A stretch of DNA of 64,000 nucleotides from Notospermus geniculatus (taxonomy: Eukaryota > Nemertea > Pilidiophora > Heteronemertea > Lineidae). The position numbers and the translations under genes are program-made. The DNA is taken from the NCBI GenBank assembly GCA_002633025.1, contig NMRB01000555.1, positions 262,701 through 326,700 of the forward strand, given 5' to 3'. The notes under the pieces are model-generated. The model had not been told where the DNA came from, did not search any database, and worked only from the letters and a program-made list of their open reading frames with translations. Below, piece after piece: positions 1 to 14,300 of the stretch; positions within the stretch are counted from its first letter, which is position 1; the number at the start of each line of letters is the position of its first letter.

Positions 1-539
1 GGCAGACTGACACGCATGATGTGTGAACTCACATACATTCTCACATATCTTTCAATCGGTGGTGAGAAAATAACTGAAATTTTAACATCTAAATCTGCAA
101 TACATAAACAAAAGAAGGTTACAAGAATTACCCGTTGTATCAATGACGTGAGTCATAATTTGAGGATTAAATTAAGTGTCTCATCCAAGCTTCTTCCTCA
201 AAGAACAAAATGGATTCCGTCTATAAATTAACATAAATTAACATATGCTAATGAACCAACTTGCGCAAAGTAATTGTGTGTGCTATGGCAAAGAATGTAG
301 TGCACGGTTGAAAATGGTAATTGGAAAAAAATTAATTAGCGCTGAGGTATTTTGTCGAAATTACACTTTAGCTATCTATAGGTTGTGTCTGGGTGATTTA
401 AAATCTCTGGAATGAACGGTTTGAAGTAAGATATTAACAACGTCATTCCTTCTGGGTACTTTTCCAGTGCGCATCGATATATCAATTATCATAATTAATT
501 TTATGTCCTGGTTCCCGTCTTTGCTGCCCGTATGGGATA

Positions 540-682
540 GGTGGCGCTGTGTGGAGTTTGGCGGAAATGATGAACGCACCTGATTGGCTGATAGCTGTTG
601 CGGATGAGTCCCACACCCACAAAGGCGCAACTTTTACTCGACTTCGAATCGAACGCGACTCTGTGACTGGTATTCCTCCAAG
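540..682 (+). promoter_or_regulatory. Possible first non-coding exon and promoter of the multi-repeat thymosin gene
   Basis: The coding exon of the thymosin gene is preceded by a splice acceptor, so at least one upstream non-coding exon must exist. This stretch has an inverted CCAAT box (ATTGG at 583-587) and ends with a donor-like CAAG|GTAAAA at 682/683. It is also richer in CpG than its surroundings. No TATA box is placed convincingly. This is a candidate only; the true first exon could be elsewhere or left of the window. Confidence 0.2.
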
Positions 683-1257
683 GTAAAATCCTTTTGTTCT
701 CCCTTCATCTTTTGTTTTTTTAATTTTTCATTATTATATATCCATCGTAGCCTATATGTTTGTTAAAATACTGATCGATTCTACAGTGACGATTCATCAT
801 GTTAACGAAAAACGAACCTTGTAAAGCCTGTCATCAAAACCATGAAACCCTTGCTCATGACATGTATGACATGTATGATGCAGCATGCACCGTGCACTGA
901 CTGCATGCATTGACATTGTACATTGCATGCATTCATAGGCTGCTGTGTATGTATGATCATGCCTATGTACACATCTGATGCATTTCATGATTTAGGCCTA
1001 GGCCTAGGTCCATAGGCATGCCTCGCCCGCCCTGGCCTGTCATCAGGAACAGCTAGCACGATCTGACCATGATCGATGATGACGATGACGATGTGCTGGA
1101 CCTGGACCTCCGACCCTCCGTATAGCCATGGAGGAATTAAATTCCTCCATGGTATAGCTATAGGTAGCTAGGCCTAGGCCTAGGCCCTAGCTATACCCCC
1201 TCTAGCTACTCTAGACCTAGCTGTACCATGTGTAGCTACTGGGAGTGTAGGCCTCGG

Positions 1258-2116
1258 GGCAATATTATCGATGAGGGGACCCTAAAATAAATCATGTAAA
1301 TCTCAGTTATTACCATAGATTTTCATGAATAACGGCTTGTCTTTAAAAGTTGAGGTATTTATCTTTTCATTACAGTCAAAATTTGGTCATCTTTGCTTCA
1401 AGAATCATGTTTTTGAAGCAAAGATTGTGGTGTAGTTTCGGTGTTTACAATCCGTAAAATCGCAGAATCGTGACGAAAAAATGTGGTCAGGAGTTGGTCA
1501 AAAACACACGATTTAGGCAGTATTCTTCCGTCCCTATATAGGAAACGAAAACTTGCCCACATTTTTTGCCCACATTTTTTACCTACTAACAAACTTAAAG
1601 ACCAGACTAGACCAGAATCTGGGCAATGTGGGCATTAAATTGACACTTCGTAATGGACGGAGATGGGGATTCCCCACCGATCGGTGCTGCCACTGACGTG
1701 AAATGAAGTAACAACGGCCATGTTCATCGAGCGAATGTGGTGCGAATTTAATGCCCACATTGCCCGGATTCTGGTCTAGTCTGGTCTTTAAGTTTGTTAG
1801 TAGTTTAAAAATGTGGGCAAGTTTTCGTTTCCTATATAGGGACGGAAGAATACTGCCTAAATACTGTGTTTTTGACCAACTTGTGACCACATTTTTGCCG
1901 TCAGGATTCTACGATTTTACGGAATGTAAACACCAAAACCTGTCCACAATCTTCGCTTCAAAAACATGATTTTTGAAGAAAAAATTACCAGATTTTTACT
2001 CTCATGAAAAGATGAATACCTTAACTTTTAAAGACAAGCCGTTATTCATGAAAAAGAATCATAATAACTGAGATTTTCATGATTTATTTTAGGGTCCCCT
2101 CATCGATAATATTGCC
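1258..2116. repeat. Long foldback (inverted-repeat) element, about 859 bp
   Basis: The left arm (about 1258-1650) and right arm (about 1742-2116) are imperfect reverse complements almost to the centre. GGCAATATTATCGATGAGGG at the left end returns as its reverse complement at the right end. The arms also share the segment around CCTATATAGGGACGGAAGAA and an inner segment with TCTGGTCTAGTCTGGTC. The loop is only about 90 bp. No transposase-like reading frame is visible, so it looks like a non-autonomous foldback transposon. The arms differ by scattered substitutions and short indels, so it is not a fresh copy. Confidence 0.85.
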
Positions 2117-4948
2117 GGCCTCGGCTAGGCCTAGGCCTTTGGCTAGGCCTATGCCTCCTACAAATGCCTACGCCGGTAAATGAAGTGTCACTATAGGCCT
2201 ACTAGAACTAGTGTCACTTGTGTCAGTTTGTGTTTGTCACATCTGCTGCCTTCTTGTCTCAATGTGTTTTTAATGTCACGTCACGTGGCGTGGGCCGCGT
2301 GCCGTGCGTGGCAGATGATGATGATGCAGCAGCGAATTGTGTCACTCTCTCATATTTTTAGATCGTAGCCTATTCTCATCCACATAGGCCAACGACGAAA
2401 CGTCAACACTAGTAACTAAACAACGGTGTATCAACGACAACGTCACATCAGTGCTTGAAAAGTCAGCCAAGGCCGACTCGCCGACTAGCGAGTTGGATTG
2501 AAATGTCATTCGCCACAACACAACCATGCATGCCGGAATTTCTTTTTAGTGTTCTTTTTATTGATGATAAACAGGAAGTCAACTTTCAGAATCTTGCAAA
2601 TTTTCGACCCATTCAGGCTGGCACTTTCAAGTCGAGCTACCAGAAGTGTAAACTTCTGGGTACAGGGTTGGTTGGTCGGTCAGTCAGTCAGAGGAACATC
2701 ATCTTGCCAACCAGGAACCAGCATGCATGCATCAGAATGATGTCATGTCCCATAGGCCTACTATTAGAAGAATAGACTGTGTTGAAAGTTGGGCACTTTG
2801 GTGGACAAATACAATCCTCTGTCACTAAAGGAAAACATTCCAGAAATGTACAGGTCTCATCATATCTTTCTTCCGGATACATGATTGAATTCATAGGATG
2901 GATCTACGTATTGCTATGATGCTTTATGCATAGCTGAACCCAAAGTGATCCTCTGGTAATTCAGTGTTTGTGAAATCTGAATACTTTTAAGGTTTGTACA
3001 CTGCTGTGGTGGGAAAGTCAGCAGCCGCAGAGATATCTTGTTATTCCATATCCAGATGAAAATTATGGTTGAGCAGTAAAGGAGTTAGGCTGGTGGTTGT
3101 TACCATGGAGACCAATGTGACTTACCCTAATGTAAGTTCGAGATATCTTTGCCAAGCTGCAGAAGACCAATACATTGTGACTTCTGTAATTCACAGTCAC
3201 TTTGTTATTTGATCGAGTGACACATCGTGAACAAAGCCATTACTCCAGTATTGCTGCCGCTATTTATTCCACTTCATTATCATGATGGCTCAGCAATACA
3301 ACATATTCTCTGTATCTCCCCTAGCTTTTATCTTCTTTACTTTTTAAAGTGCATGGAATGTGGTCTCCTCATGTCAGGTAAACGTTTACCTGGCACATTT
3401 TATCATGGTGACTCACCATCAGTTGTATATCCTGGAGTACCGGTGCTGTATTTTTGCCAGTCTGATCACCATCGTTGATCACTAGACAGAAAGTGCAATC
3501 CCTGGCATTTCATCTTTTAAGTTCCAGTAAACTGTAAGTCTGACCATGATATCTTTCGCATGCTTCCCCTTGATTCTCATTTGATTATAATTTTCTGCAC
3601 TGATATTTTTCAAGAAATTCTAGACATTAGCTAAATTCCTCTACTTCCACTTGAAAGACATCCCTTGCCTTGCATTTACTATTAGGTTTTTGTGCTTCAT
3701 GAATGATGTCAATTGGTTATTTCATCAACTACATCCAATGAATGTAGCATGATGAAGTACTCCAGGATTTAAAAAAAAATCTTTTGTGCTCCTTTGCAAT
3801 GCCAACCTCTGCATGTTTTGAAAGATGAAGCCTTTCTAATCTCGTGAAGAAAATACATGTACATGTACATGTTCTCCACTGTGGTGCAAGCACTGACATT
3901 CTGACTGAGTGAGGACACAATGGCAAACTGCCATGTTCCATCCTTGACACAATAATATGCAATGTACACACCACAGCCAATTGAAATGGCTCTGTACATA
4001 TGCTTGTGAACTGCAAACAACTCCAGTTGTGGCACTGGTAGACACACAGCATCCCCAGACTCAGCTCTATTGATTGGTATGTATGGTATACTGTGTCTTG
4101 TCAAGCGAACTCTTCTTTATTGAATACATACATGTATTTTGCTATGATAGAGGTACTGGCTGATATCAAAATATGTTTGGTTATCTCAAAGAAAACTCTA
4201 TCCATGCAATCCTGTCCGTTTCATTTTCTTCACCAGCAGTATCAGTCATCTGACATGCCCATTCTGCACCAGTACATGTATACTATACTGTACATTTCAG
4301 CAGCATTCATTGAATCTATCCTCAGCTCCTCTGGGACATCCTGGAAGCTGTGCTATCAAGTCAAGTACATTCAGTTCAAGGATGATGATGATGTGAACTT
4401 CCTAATACAATGTTGACTGGGGAAAAATGGATGGACACAGTACTGTGTGAAGGGGACTTGTACATTGTACCTGGTTTACATCGATTTCAAACATGTTAAA
4501 GGGAGGTGTATTGACGACAGTGTTGTGCTCATTGACTCTTTTTTAAATTAAATAGTCTTGTCTTGTGTTGTACTATGCCCCTATTGTCTTGTTACAAGTA
4601 ATAGTACCGTAACTTTCTGAATAAGTCTGTAGGCCAAATATTTAACCTTCTTGCATCAAACATTCAGGACTGTTGTTCAAAAAAGGTTTCCCCACCAAAG
4701 GGCGAAGGCAAAGATGAATGTTCAGTCACCTTAATTCTACTATATTGACCTTATTAGGTTCCCATACTTGAGGCCTATTTATAGGCATATCATAAATCAT
4801 TTTCTTGCACAGTATGTGGTATAGTATCACTGACTGTGTTCACTTCCTTATTTCCTGTGCAGACTTAGAGGTAGGTGGAAGGTTGAGTCTCATGACATGC
4901 ATGAGGCTGTTAGGTCTTGGGATTAAGGGATCTTGCCAGCCCTGTCAT
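2117..4948. other. Non-coding stretch, no gene recognised
   Basis: I see no conserved reading frame here. It has GGCCTA-type palindromic clusters near 2121-2155, a short GAT microsatellite around 2317-2330, and a TACATG microsatellite near 3855-3872. The short open frames on both strands resemble no protein family I know and lack splice context. Confidence 0.5.
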
Positions 4949-4949
4949 N
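4949..4949. other. Single N, likely contig join
   Basis: One ambiguous base sits exactly at the outer edge of the inverted repeat that begins at 4950. A collapsed or unresolved hairpin is a natural place for an assembler to break. Confidence 0.6.
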
Positions 4950-5135
4950 TCACAACTCAAAAATACACAGCGCCCTAGCGGTATTATTCACTAGCCATTT
5001 CCGGTTGAACCTCGCCTCCAGGTAAAATTCCTAGGTTTTTAGCCTCACCACCAAGGAATTTTACCTGGAGGCGAGGTTCAACCGGAAATGGCTAGTGAAT
5101 AATACCGCTAGGGGCGCTGTGTATTTGAGTTGTGA
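4950..5135. repeat. Near-perfect 186-bp hairpin element
   Basis: The arms of about 78 bp (4950-5028 and 5058-5135) are almost exact reverse complements. They include AATACACAGCGCC and TTCACTAGCCATTTCCGGTT on the left and their complements on the right. The loop is about 30 bp. It is MITE- or foldback-like with no coding capacity. The near identity of the arms suggests recent formation or an assembly fold-over at the adjacent N. Confidence 0.85.
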
Positions 5136-5185
5136 AATCGGTGTATAGGCCGCAGCTAGCAATCTACTACCAGAGCCCTGGACCA

Positions 5186-5297
5186 ACCGCACAGAAAGTC
5201 TGATAGTGCTTTTGGTGCCTATCGGCGGTTTAGGTAATGGGAAAATGTGTTATACTGCTGATAGGCGACGGTAGCACTATTGGACTTTCTGTGCGGT
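5186..5297. repeat. Small foldback element
   Basis: ACCGCACAGAAAGTC on the left pairs with GACTTTCTGTGCGGT on the right. Inner pairs (TGATAGTGC with GCACTAT, and GCCTATC with GATAGGC) extend the stem. It lies about 100 bp upstream of the acceptor of the first coding thymosin exon. Confidence 0.7.
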
Positions 5298-5391
5298 CAG
5301 CCCTGATCTTTACCAACTGACCACGTCAAGATGGGACAATTTCTTTATTGTTTCTCATTAAAATTTCTCATTCAGAAGTTTCCTTTTTCAG

Positions 5392-8300
5392 ATCCATTTG
5401 TGACATAGCGTACCCTCCCAATTGAACCACAATGGCAACTGAAAAGCAAGCTATCCCAAGCGCCCTCGCTGGTCAGATCCAGAGCACAGATGTTGGCAAA
5501 CTTCACCATGTAGAAACTCAGGAGAAACAAGTATTACCAGACAAAGAATGTGAGTATCAACACTAAAGCAGTGTCGCAGTGTTGTACGGGTATTACGTAT
5601 TAGGGAGGTTGAGATCCGCGACAATACATTTGTATCGCACATCCTTATGTACGACTATCACAATCCATGAGAAGTTGCTGATCTCAACCTCCCTATTGTG
5701 TAGTTTCTCCACTCAATTTAATGGACAAATTTCTGCATACTGCATTGGAACTTCCATCTGGCCTGTCAGATTCTGATATTTGCTGGGTACTAACTTTTTG
5801 ACAGACACTGTTATACCAGAATGACCTTCAAAATTTTGCTCTACTTGTCAGCTGATAAATGCTATCTTTTGGCTGAGTGGCCGGCCACTCCTGAAAGTAA
5901 TTAAGACATGGTCATAGACAGTCCAAGTCAATATCACTGCCACTGGACTAAAAATGGGTACTAGAGACATGATTTTGTACAACTTCTACAACTAAAACTA
6001 CATTGATTTCAACCTTAGAAGTCCCAATGGTCTGATCATTTTTTGAACAGATGAGTCATGGGCTAGATGACGAGTTCTTTGAGATAGGCAAGAGTTCAAG
6101 GTATGAATCAATGTCTAGAGTTCAACACCTGCCCTTGTTTGATTGCCAGGTTAACTCATTGAATACTGTGAGTGAGCAGAGAGCACTCATTGACTGTCCT
6201 TTCACTTTTCAGATAAAGTGTATGCTGATATTGGAGCATCTGACTTGTCTATACTAAAAATGTGATTCAATTCAGTTTGTGTGAAGTTATTTTGAATATG
6301 CAGCATTCTGCCATACTTTGTTTTTAATTAGTCTCCACTTTTAATTGGTTTAGGTAATGGCCATTCCGCATCATTAAAGAGCCACCGCATTCAATTTGCT
6401 GTTGATGATGATGTAGTGGATGATGTTCTGACAATATATTGGAAATTGTGTTATTTGTGTCCGAGTTATTGGTTGCAAATGGTCCCATAAAATGGAGGAT
6501 AAATAGCCGAGATGTCTGCTTTACATGTACAACTACATGAACTAGGTTTGGTGATCATTATGAAAAAGGTTGAGAGATGGTGATGATGACGGTGATCATT
6601 GTTGATTCAAACAGAGATCTATCTTGATATGGACATCGTATGCTGCCAGCAAACATGGCAAAGAAACTGAGATATCGTGGCTTCTTTCAGTTTTCTTTTG
6701 CTGCGGATAATTTCGTATTGGTGCATGTTTAAAAGTTTTCTGAAGGTGTTCAGGTTCTGCATGGTTGAAACATGTCACTGCAATACCTGGGCTGAGGACA
6801 TTGAAATTAGTGATAGATCATAAAAAAGCTTCTTGTTCGGTAATGACATACCCCGGTACTTGTAATCTTGGACTAATCTATTGTCATTCAAAGATCTTCT
6901 ACTCTGCAAACTTCTAATATTTGCAGATACTAAAAAATCATTTGTATTGTACATTCTTCCTGTTGCCAACCAGGAAATCAAATACCCGGTACTTACAAGC
7001 TCATGACGACATTTTCAACTTGTGAAACATCTCAAAAGACCTTGTGGACACTTCAGTCAAATTGAAAAAAAAAAAATTGAAATAGGTTAAGTTACTCCAA
7101 GGTCCTGTTCACATGGTTGATTCAGTCTTGTTGTGCCAACCCTGCTCAATTATGAAAATGAGAAATTGGCCTGAAGTGGTAATATTCTTTGGTCATTTTG
7201 ATTGGAATGGGTTAACCAATTCCCAAGTCTGGAGAACTCTGCCCCTGGCATGCCAAGTATGAAAGTATAATGTTTATTGGCATGAATGATCTATGTTTAC
7301 AACTGTGTTACAGACATGTTATATCCTGGCTTGATATCAAAAATGCTGTTGATGAAGAGGAAAATGAGGACAAATATGTGCATGCTGTGAACCATACCAC
7401 AAAAATGGGCCGCCAGTTGATTGCAGGTTTCCTGTATTTGGTGAGAGCGCCTGCGGGACACAACACCACGTGCTCTGAAGTAAAGGGAGGGCATGCAGCA
7501 TTAGTCAGTGTCTTACATTGCCTACCCTCCCTTGGTAGTTGTAGGATCTTATTGACTTCTAAAGAAGATTCCAAAGTCAGTGTTGTCAAGTAGGGTTAAC
7601 AAAATACTTGGCCGTGAGTCACCAGCATGCCATTCTCTTCGTGCAACTCACTGCAAAAACTCCCTAGAATATTAGTTGGCCATTTTATTTAGTGGCTTGG
7701 CTAATCTTCCAGCAGGCATTGAAAAAATCAGCGTAATCGTGTAATCTTACAGAGTCATGGAGTAAGAGTTACAAACTCTCTTGGGAGACTGGCACTCAAA
7801 AAATCGATGAAGTTGGCTGCAGAGCTAATTATTGGATGAGACTTTAGAGTAGCCTATCACTGCCTATCTATGAGTTCATGTCATGTCGGTATACCTCAGA
7901 GATTAACCCGGTATAGCTCTTGTACCCTAGTTATAATGACGCGTAGATCTTGTCCTATATTTTCAGATTATTCTGGCTTCATTGAATCATGGGAAATCAG
8001 AATGAGTGAACTTCTCTCTACCTAGTCATGGTACATGATATTACCTCATGTTGAATTCAGATCCCTCTTGGCAAAATTGCATTTATGTATGGGACACTGG
8101 GTTTGTTGAATATTTGTGATGGAAGACAGTTTGAATATCAGAGACTAATGAAATTCTGACAGTGTCTGAGGTCTGACTGAAAGCACTGATTTCTCTATCG
8201 CTTTGCCATTGTGGTTTATCAAGTTCAATTTCAACATGCCCAAAATGTGCCAATTCACAGGAATAGTACCGGTACATTTATTTTTTTCTTTCATTCATGC

Positions 8301-11300
8301 ATTTTCCCTGAATTAGCTTACAACCAGGAAGCACATAACTCAGGTTTGTCCTATCCAGAAGAAAATCTTACAATAATGTTCCGTTTGATTGGACTTGGTG
8401 ATAGTAGTCTAGGTTCAAAGGATTTGGGGGAATTTATTGCAGGGGTGAAATACATGTTCATGTGTTTCACAATTCTTTTAATTGTATCTGCAGAAAAAAA
8501 GAACCTGTGAAAGAGAACAGCATTATTGATCTTCTTCCCTGTCGTATTGGGAATTGAATTGATAATAAAATGTTGTGGCTGATCGATTTTCACCCCCATT
8601 TTGGACGAACTACAGTGTACATATAATAAAAAAAGCAATAGGAAGGTGGAGCAGCGATTTTGTCATTTTCGTAAACACTTATTGGTTCAAACTATGAAAA
8701 ATTTCTGTATCAGTGTATGTGTGTCGCTGGTCATGAAGAAATATCAACCAATAACGGAAGTAACATAGACTGAACTAGATACAGTAGAGTACAGAGTTGA
8801 GTGTGATAATGGCTGGCAAATATTTTGGCTAGACTATTCTTGCAGTTCGGAAGTTCATGGTTCGGTAAGGGAGGCTGATGCTCCACTTGTGCTCTTCTGG
8901 TTGTGGCCTCTCCGCGTCCTTTCACAATCAGATACAGTGTACTATCTCCTTATTTCTCGCCTTCATTCCCCAGGTCTCTCTTGAAATGTCTTCTAACCAT
9001 TCCATCATCGCATTTGTCTGTATAACGCATCTTGTTCAGGAAGAGAACATGTACAGAAACCATGGTAACAGGTTTCTTTTTGTGATTCTCTGAAGACAAG
9101 CCGTGAAATCTGTTAGGTATTGGTTCTTCCTTAGGGTGCGTTAGTGCTGAAGCATCGACAAGTGTTTACTAAGTGGAATCTTTTTGTGCCATTAAAAACA
9201 CTGGTGCACATTTGAAGAGCGGTTCAAAAGAAAGGACCTTGTACAACTACACTACTCCAGGTAGTCGTTCTGGTAGGCCTAATATGTATTATCTATTATC
9301 TTCGTCTCTTGCTGTTTGCTGCCTGGGAACAGCCAAATACCCCAATCTTGACAAAACTGGGGTTATTGATCGACTCTTTGGAGCACTTCAGTATTTATGG
9401 TCTCATGAGGTATCTGTCCAGCCAGTCCACAAGAGCTGAATGTGATTGTAATGTAATGGGTTGAGGCCCAGTTTAGAAAATCTTGATTTTCCACTCTATC
9501 CCTCACGCCTGCGCCTGCACAATGCCTGTTTCAAAAAAGGCCTGTTAGTGTTTTTCCAACTGTCCCACAGTAATAAATCAGTCTCTCAGATTACCTCTAT
9601 TGTTCTGAATGAGAGTCAAGATTCATTGTCCATCACACCCCATGTTCCCATTGTCTCATATCCCAGCTGGTGCTGCCATCTGGCTGGAATACCGGTAATC
9701 GATATGAATGATTTGCATTTCTTGAAGCAGTTGATGGACTACAGGATAGACCTGAATTGGTAGATTTTATCTGTGTGACCTTTGGTGTGTATAATGACAT
9801 GGCATTTTCCCAATATTTGCCTCGAGTTGCTTCCCTGTATTGTGCTGCCACCTGGATATTGATGATGAGACTAATGTCTGCAGTTGACAATGGTAGACAT
9901 TGATTTTCTCGGCACCACTCCCTGCTGCCATCTATCACCCAGACAAAAATCTGCAACTTGGCAAACATGTACATGAATTCAGTTGAATGTTATTGAATAC
10001 ACGGCAGCGACAGATGGTAGTATGAAAAAAATACTGATAGAAAGCAGTCTGGTTATGTTTTTGAAGCAACAAGATAATCTAGCAATAGCTAGGATGTCTT
10101 CATTCAGATATCCAGGACAGATTCATCCCAGGGATATGTTGATCGTGGTCATCACCTAATCCTACCCGCTCTGTCTCCACTGCAAGGTGTAGAGAATCTC
10201 AAGATACTGAAAATTTCCAGATGTTGCAGGCCAATGTTAAGAGCCAGTTTTTCTAAGAATCAGGCACTTAACCATTAGGGTGTGATACATCACCTCTTAG
10301 ATTTTGCCAACTTTTATTTTACAGGGAGTTGTATGGTACAAAGTGAGAAAAATCACATTTTTAGCTCTAAATACCCTCTTGGTAATTTTTGGGGGGTCCT
10401 TGAAGGGTCAGGGCCAAAAACGACACTTACAAAAATTGGGTTTTGAAATTCAATTTTTTCAGTGCGCCCTGAGTGTACCTTGCTGATATTTCATAGACTA
10501 ACTATGTAGGGTCAAGTGTTNGTCTGACTGAAAGCACTGATTTCTCTATCGCTTTGCCATTGTGGTTTATCAAGTTCAATTTCAACATGCCCAAAATGTG
10601 CCAATTCACAGGAATAGTACCGGTACATTTATTTTTTTCTTTCATTCATGCATTTTCCCTGAATTAGCTTACAACCAGGAAGCACATAACTCAGGTTTGT
10701 CCTATCCAGAAGAAAATCTTACAATAATGTTCCGTTTGATTGGACTTGGTGATAGTGTAGGTTCAAAGGATTTCGGGGAATTTATTATACGTGTTCATGT
10801 GTTTCACAATTCTTTTAATTGTATCTGCAGGAAAAAAAGAACCTGTGAAAGAGAACAGCATTATTGATCTTCTTCCCTGTCCTATTGGGTATTGAATTGA
10901 TAATAAAATGTTGTGGCTGATCGATTTTTACCCCCATTTTGGACGAACTACATGTAATAAAAAAAGCAATAGGAAGGTGGAGCAGCGATTTTGTCATTTT
11001 CGTAAACACTTATCTTGGTTCAAACTATGAAAAATTTCTGTATCAGTGTATGTGTGTGGCTGGTCATGAAGGAATATCAACCAATAACGGAAGTAACATA
11101 GACTGAACTAGATACAGTAGAGTACAGAGTTGAGTGTGATAATGGCTGGCAAATATTTTGGCTAGACTATTCTTGCAGTTCGGAAGTTCATGGTTCATGG
11201 TTCGGTAAGGGAGGCTGGTGCTCCACTTGTGCTCTTCTCATTGTTGGCCTCTCCGCATCCTTTCACAATCAGATACAGTGTACTATCTCCTTATTTCTCG

Positions 11301-14300
11301 CCTTCATTCCCCAGGTCTCTCTTGAGATGTTTTCTAACCATTCCATCATCGCATTTGTCTGTATAACGCATCTTGTTCAGGAAGAGAACATGAACAGAAA
11401 CCATGGTAACAGGTTTCTTTTTGCGATTCTCTGAAGACAAGCCGTGAAATCTGTTAGGTATTGGTTCTTCCTTAGGGTGCGTTAGTGCTGAAGCATCGAC
11501 AAGTGTTTACTAAGTGGAATCTTTGTTTGGTGCCATTAAAAATACTGGTGCACATTTGAAGAGCGGTTCAAAAGAAAGGACCTTGCACAACTACACTACT
11601 CCAGGTAGTCGTTGTGGTAATATGTATTATCTATTATCTTCGTCTTTTGCTGTTTGCTGCCTGGAAACAGCCAAATACCCCAATCTTGACAAAACTGCCG
11701 TTATTGACTCTTTGGAGCACTTCAGTATTTATGGTCTCATGAGGTACATGTATCTGTCCAGCCAGTCCACAAGAGCTGAATGTGATTGTAAGGGGTTGAG
11801 GCCCACAGTTTAGAAAATCTTGATTTTCTACTCTATCCCTCACGCCTGTGCAATGCCTGTTTGAAAAAAGGCCTGTTAGTGTTTTTCCAACTGTCCCACA
11901 GTAATAAATCAGTCTCTCGGATTACCTCTATTGTTCTGAATGAGAGTCAAGATTCATTGTCCATCCCACCCCACGTTCCCATTCATTCGGAACGACCTGA
12001 GGCGAACTGCTTATCTGTCACGGGGCAGCGCATTTCACCTCGGACACAAGTCCAAGGCAGCCATATTGTTTATCAACAAACCCACGTGACCGACCGTGGA
12101 ACTATTTTGGCCAAATTTTGGCCTGTTAAGATGTTCAACCTTATTTGCTGGATTATTTGAGCCATATTATATAATATTATATATAAACTTACCGGTATCT
12201 CGCCCAATCTGCTAATTATTGATCAATAACGCAACGTTTTTGTGTGCCCTATTTTGTTCATGCGCAGGTGTGATGAGGCGAACCGCACAATTACCTTCAG
12301 AAACGAACGGCAATCGTTGCGCGTTCAAGATGGCTGCCTTGGACTTGTGTCCGAGGGGAAATGCGACCGTACGGAAATTGCCGAGCAGTTGCCTTCGGAA
12401 GTTCCGAATGGTTCCCATTGTCTCATATCCCAGCTGGTGCTGCCATCTGGCTGGAATAATCGATATGAATGATTTGCATTTCTTGAAGCAGTTGATGGAC
12501 TACAGGATAGACCTGAATTGGTAGATTTTATCTGTGTGACCTTTGGTGTGTATAATGACATGGCATTTTCCCAATATTTGCCCTGAGTTGCTTCCCTGTA
12601 TTGTGCTGCCACCTGGATATTGATGATGAGACTAATGTCTGCAGTTGACAATGGTAGACATTGATTTTCTCAGCACCACTCCCTGCTGCCATCTATCACC
12701 CAGACAAAAATCTGCGACTTGGCAAACATGTACATGAATTCAGCTGAATGTTATTGAATACACGGCAGCGACAGATGGTAGTATGAAAAAAATACTGATA
12801 GAAAGCAGTCTGGTTCTGTCTTTGAAGCAACAAGATAATCTAGCATAGCTAGGATGTCTTCATTCAGATATCCAGGACAGATTCATCCCAGGGATATGTT
12901 GATCGTGGTCATCACCTAATCCTACCCGCTCTGTCTACACTGCGATGTGTAGAGAATCTCAAGATACTGAAAATTTCCAGATGTTGCAGGCCAATGTTAA
13001 AACGATATTGCAAATGCAATTAAACGTTATCCTTAATGGTGACTGAGAAAGGCATGACTGCTGGCCTACCATGGTATTTGAACTTGTGCCTACTAACAAG
13101 TAAAGGGACTGCCATGGTACATTATCATAACTGCACCACACTTATTAGAATATCCCTCCTTTGAAAAATAATCACAGCCAACCCATAAATCTGCAGTTTT
13201 GATGCCAGCAGATCTTGTTTCAAACTACCATCATTGAAGCCTCACAACTGAAACTGATGCTGCATCAATACTAAAAAAGAGGGTTAATTCTGTACGTTTC
13301 AAAAGTGCAATCTGCTGCAAATCACAATCATTAGATCTTTGGGTGGATGCGTAAAATTCATTGGTTTCCTAGGCAACACCCCACCCTTTATTTGCAAACC
13401 AGTGGAAAATGCCGATGGCATTGCATCTATAATATTGCTTATTCATTAGCTTTGGTAGCCAGAGCCGTTTAAAACTTTAGCTGTAGAAGGGTGCAATTAC
13501 AAGTTGAGTTTGTTAAAAATCGTAAGTTGAGTTTGTTAAAAATCATTATTGCCATCACACATTGGAATGCTGTAGGTGTTGTGTACTTCAATCAGATAGC
13601 TGACGACTGATTGGCGGTGTATGGTGTCAGATAGTTTCATCATTTTGGTTGTGGAATTGTCTAGAATTCCTTCTGAAGTATCATGAATTTTTGCCCATCT
13701 AATTGGCTTGGTACTATCTTTGCAGGTTAACGGTGGCTGATCAAAGTTTTGGGGTCTACACCTTTGTTGAAATGTTTAGTGAGGGGCTCTTGTTCCTTGA
13801 CCGCCGAGATCCATGTGGTTGGCAGGGCTTGGTCTGACAGCGACATGTCTGTTTATCATGACATTGATAGTCCTTTTCAAATCCTCAACAACACAAGTTC
13901 CAGACACACTGCAGAGCAGAGTTGCCCATCCAAAATTATTCAACTTACACAGTGAACACTTCCTACTTGAACTAGGATGTATGGAGCGAGCCCATTTTTT
14001 GCCGATTTGTAAAGCCGAAGGCGATGTCTACTTGAGTGATGTACACTACACAGACTGTGTAGTACTGTGTACAATTTTGCTATTCAAGTCCCCAGCTGGA
14101 TGCACATTTCCTGATTGAGGATGAGTCATATGACAGGTCTTGGCGAATTCTCCGTCACAACAGCAAACTTTGCCAGGAGGACAAAAGACGGGTGATATCA
14201 TCGTTCTACGAACTGGATGCCTTGTCTGATTGATGACTTGTTTTGTCACCAGAGTTCTTGATATTGTTCATTATTTGTCAACTCATCCGTGACCCAGGGG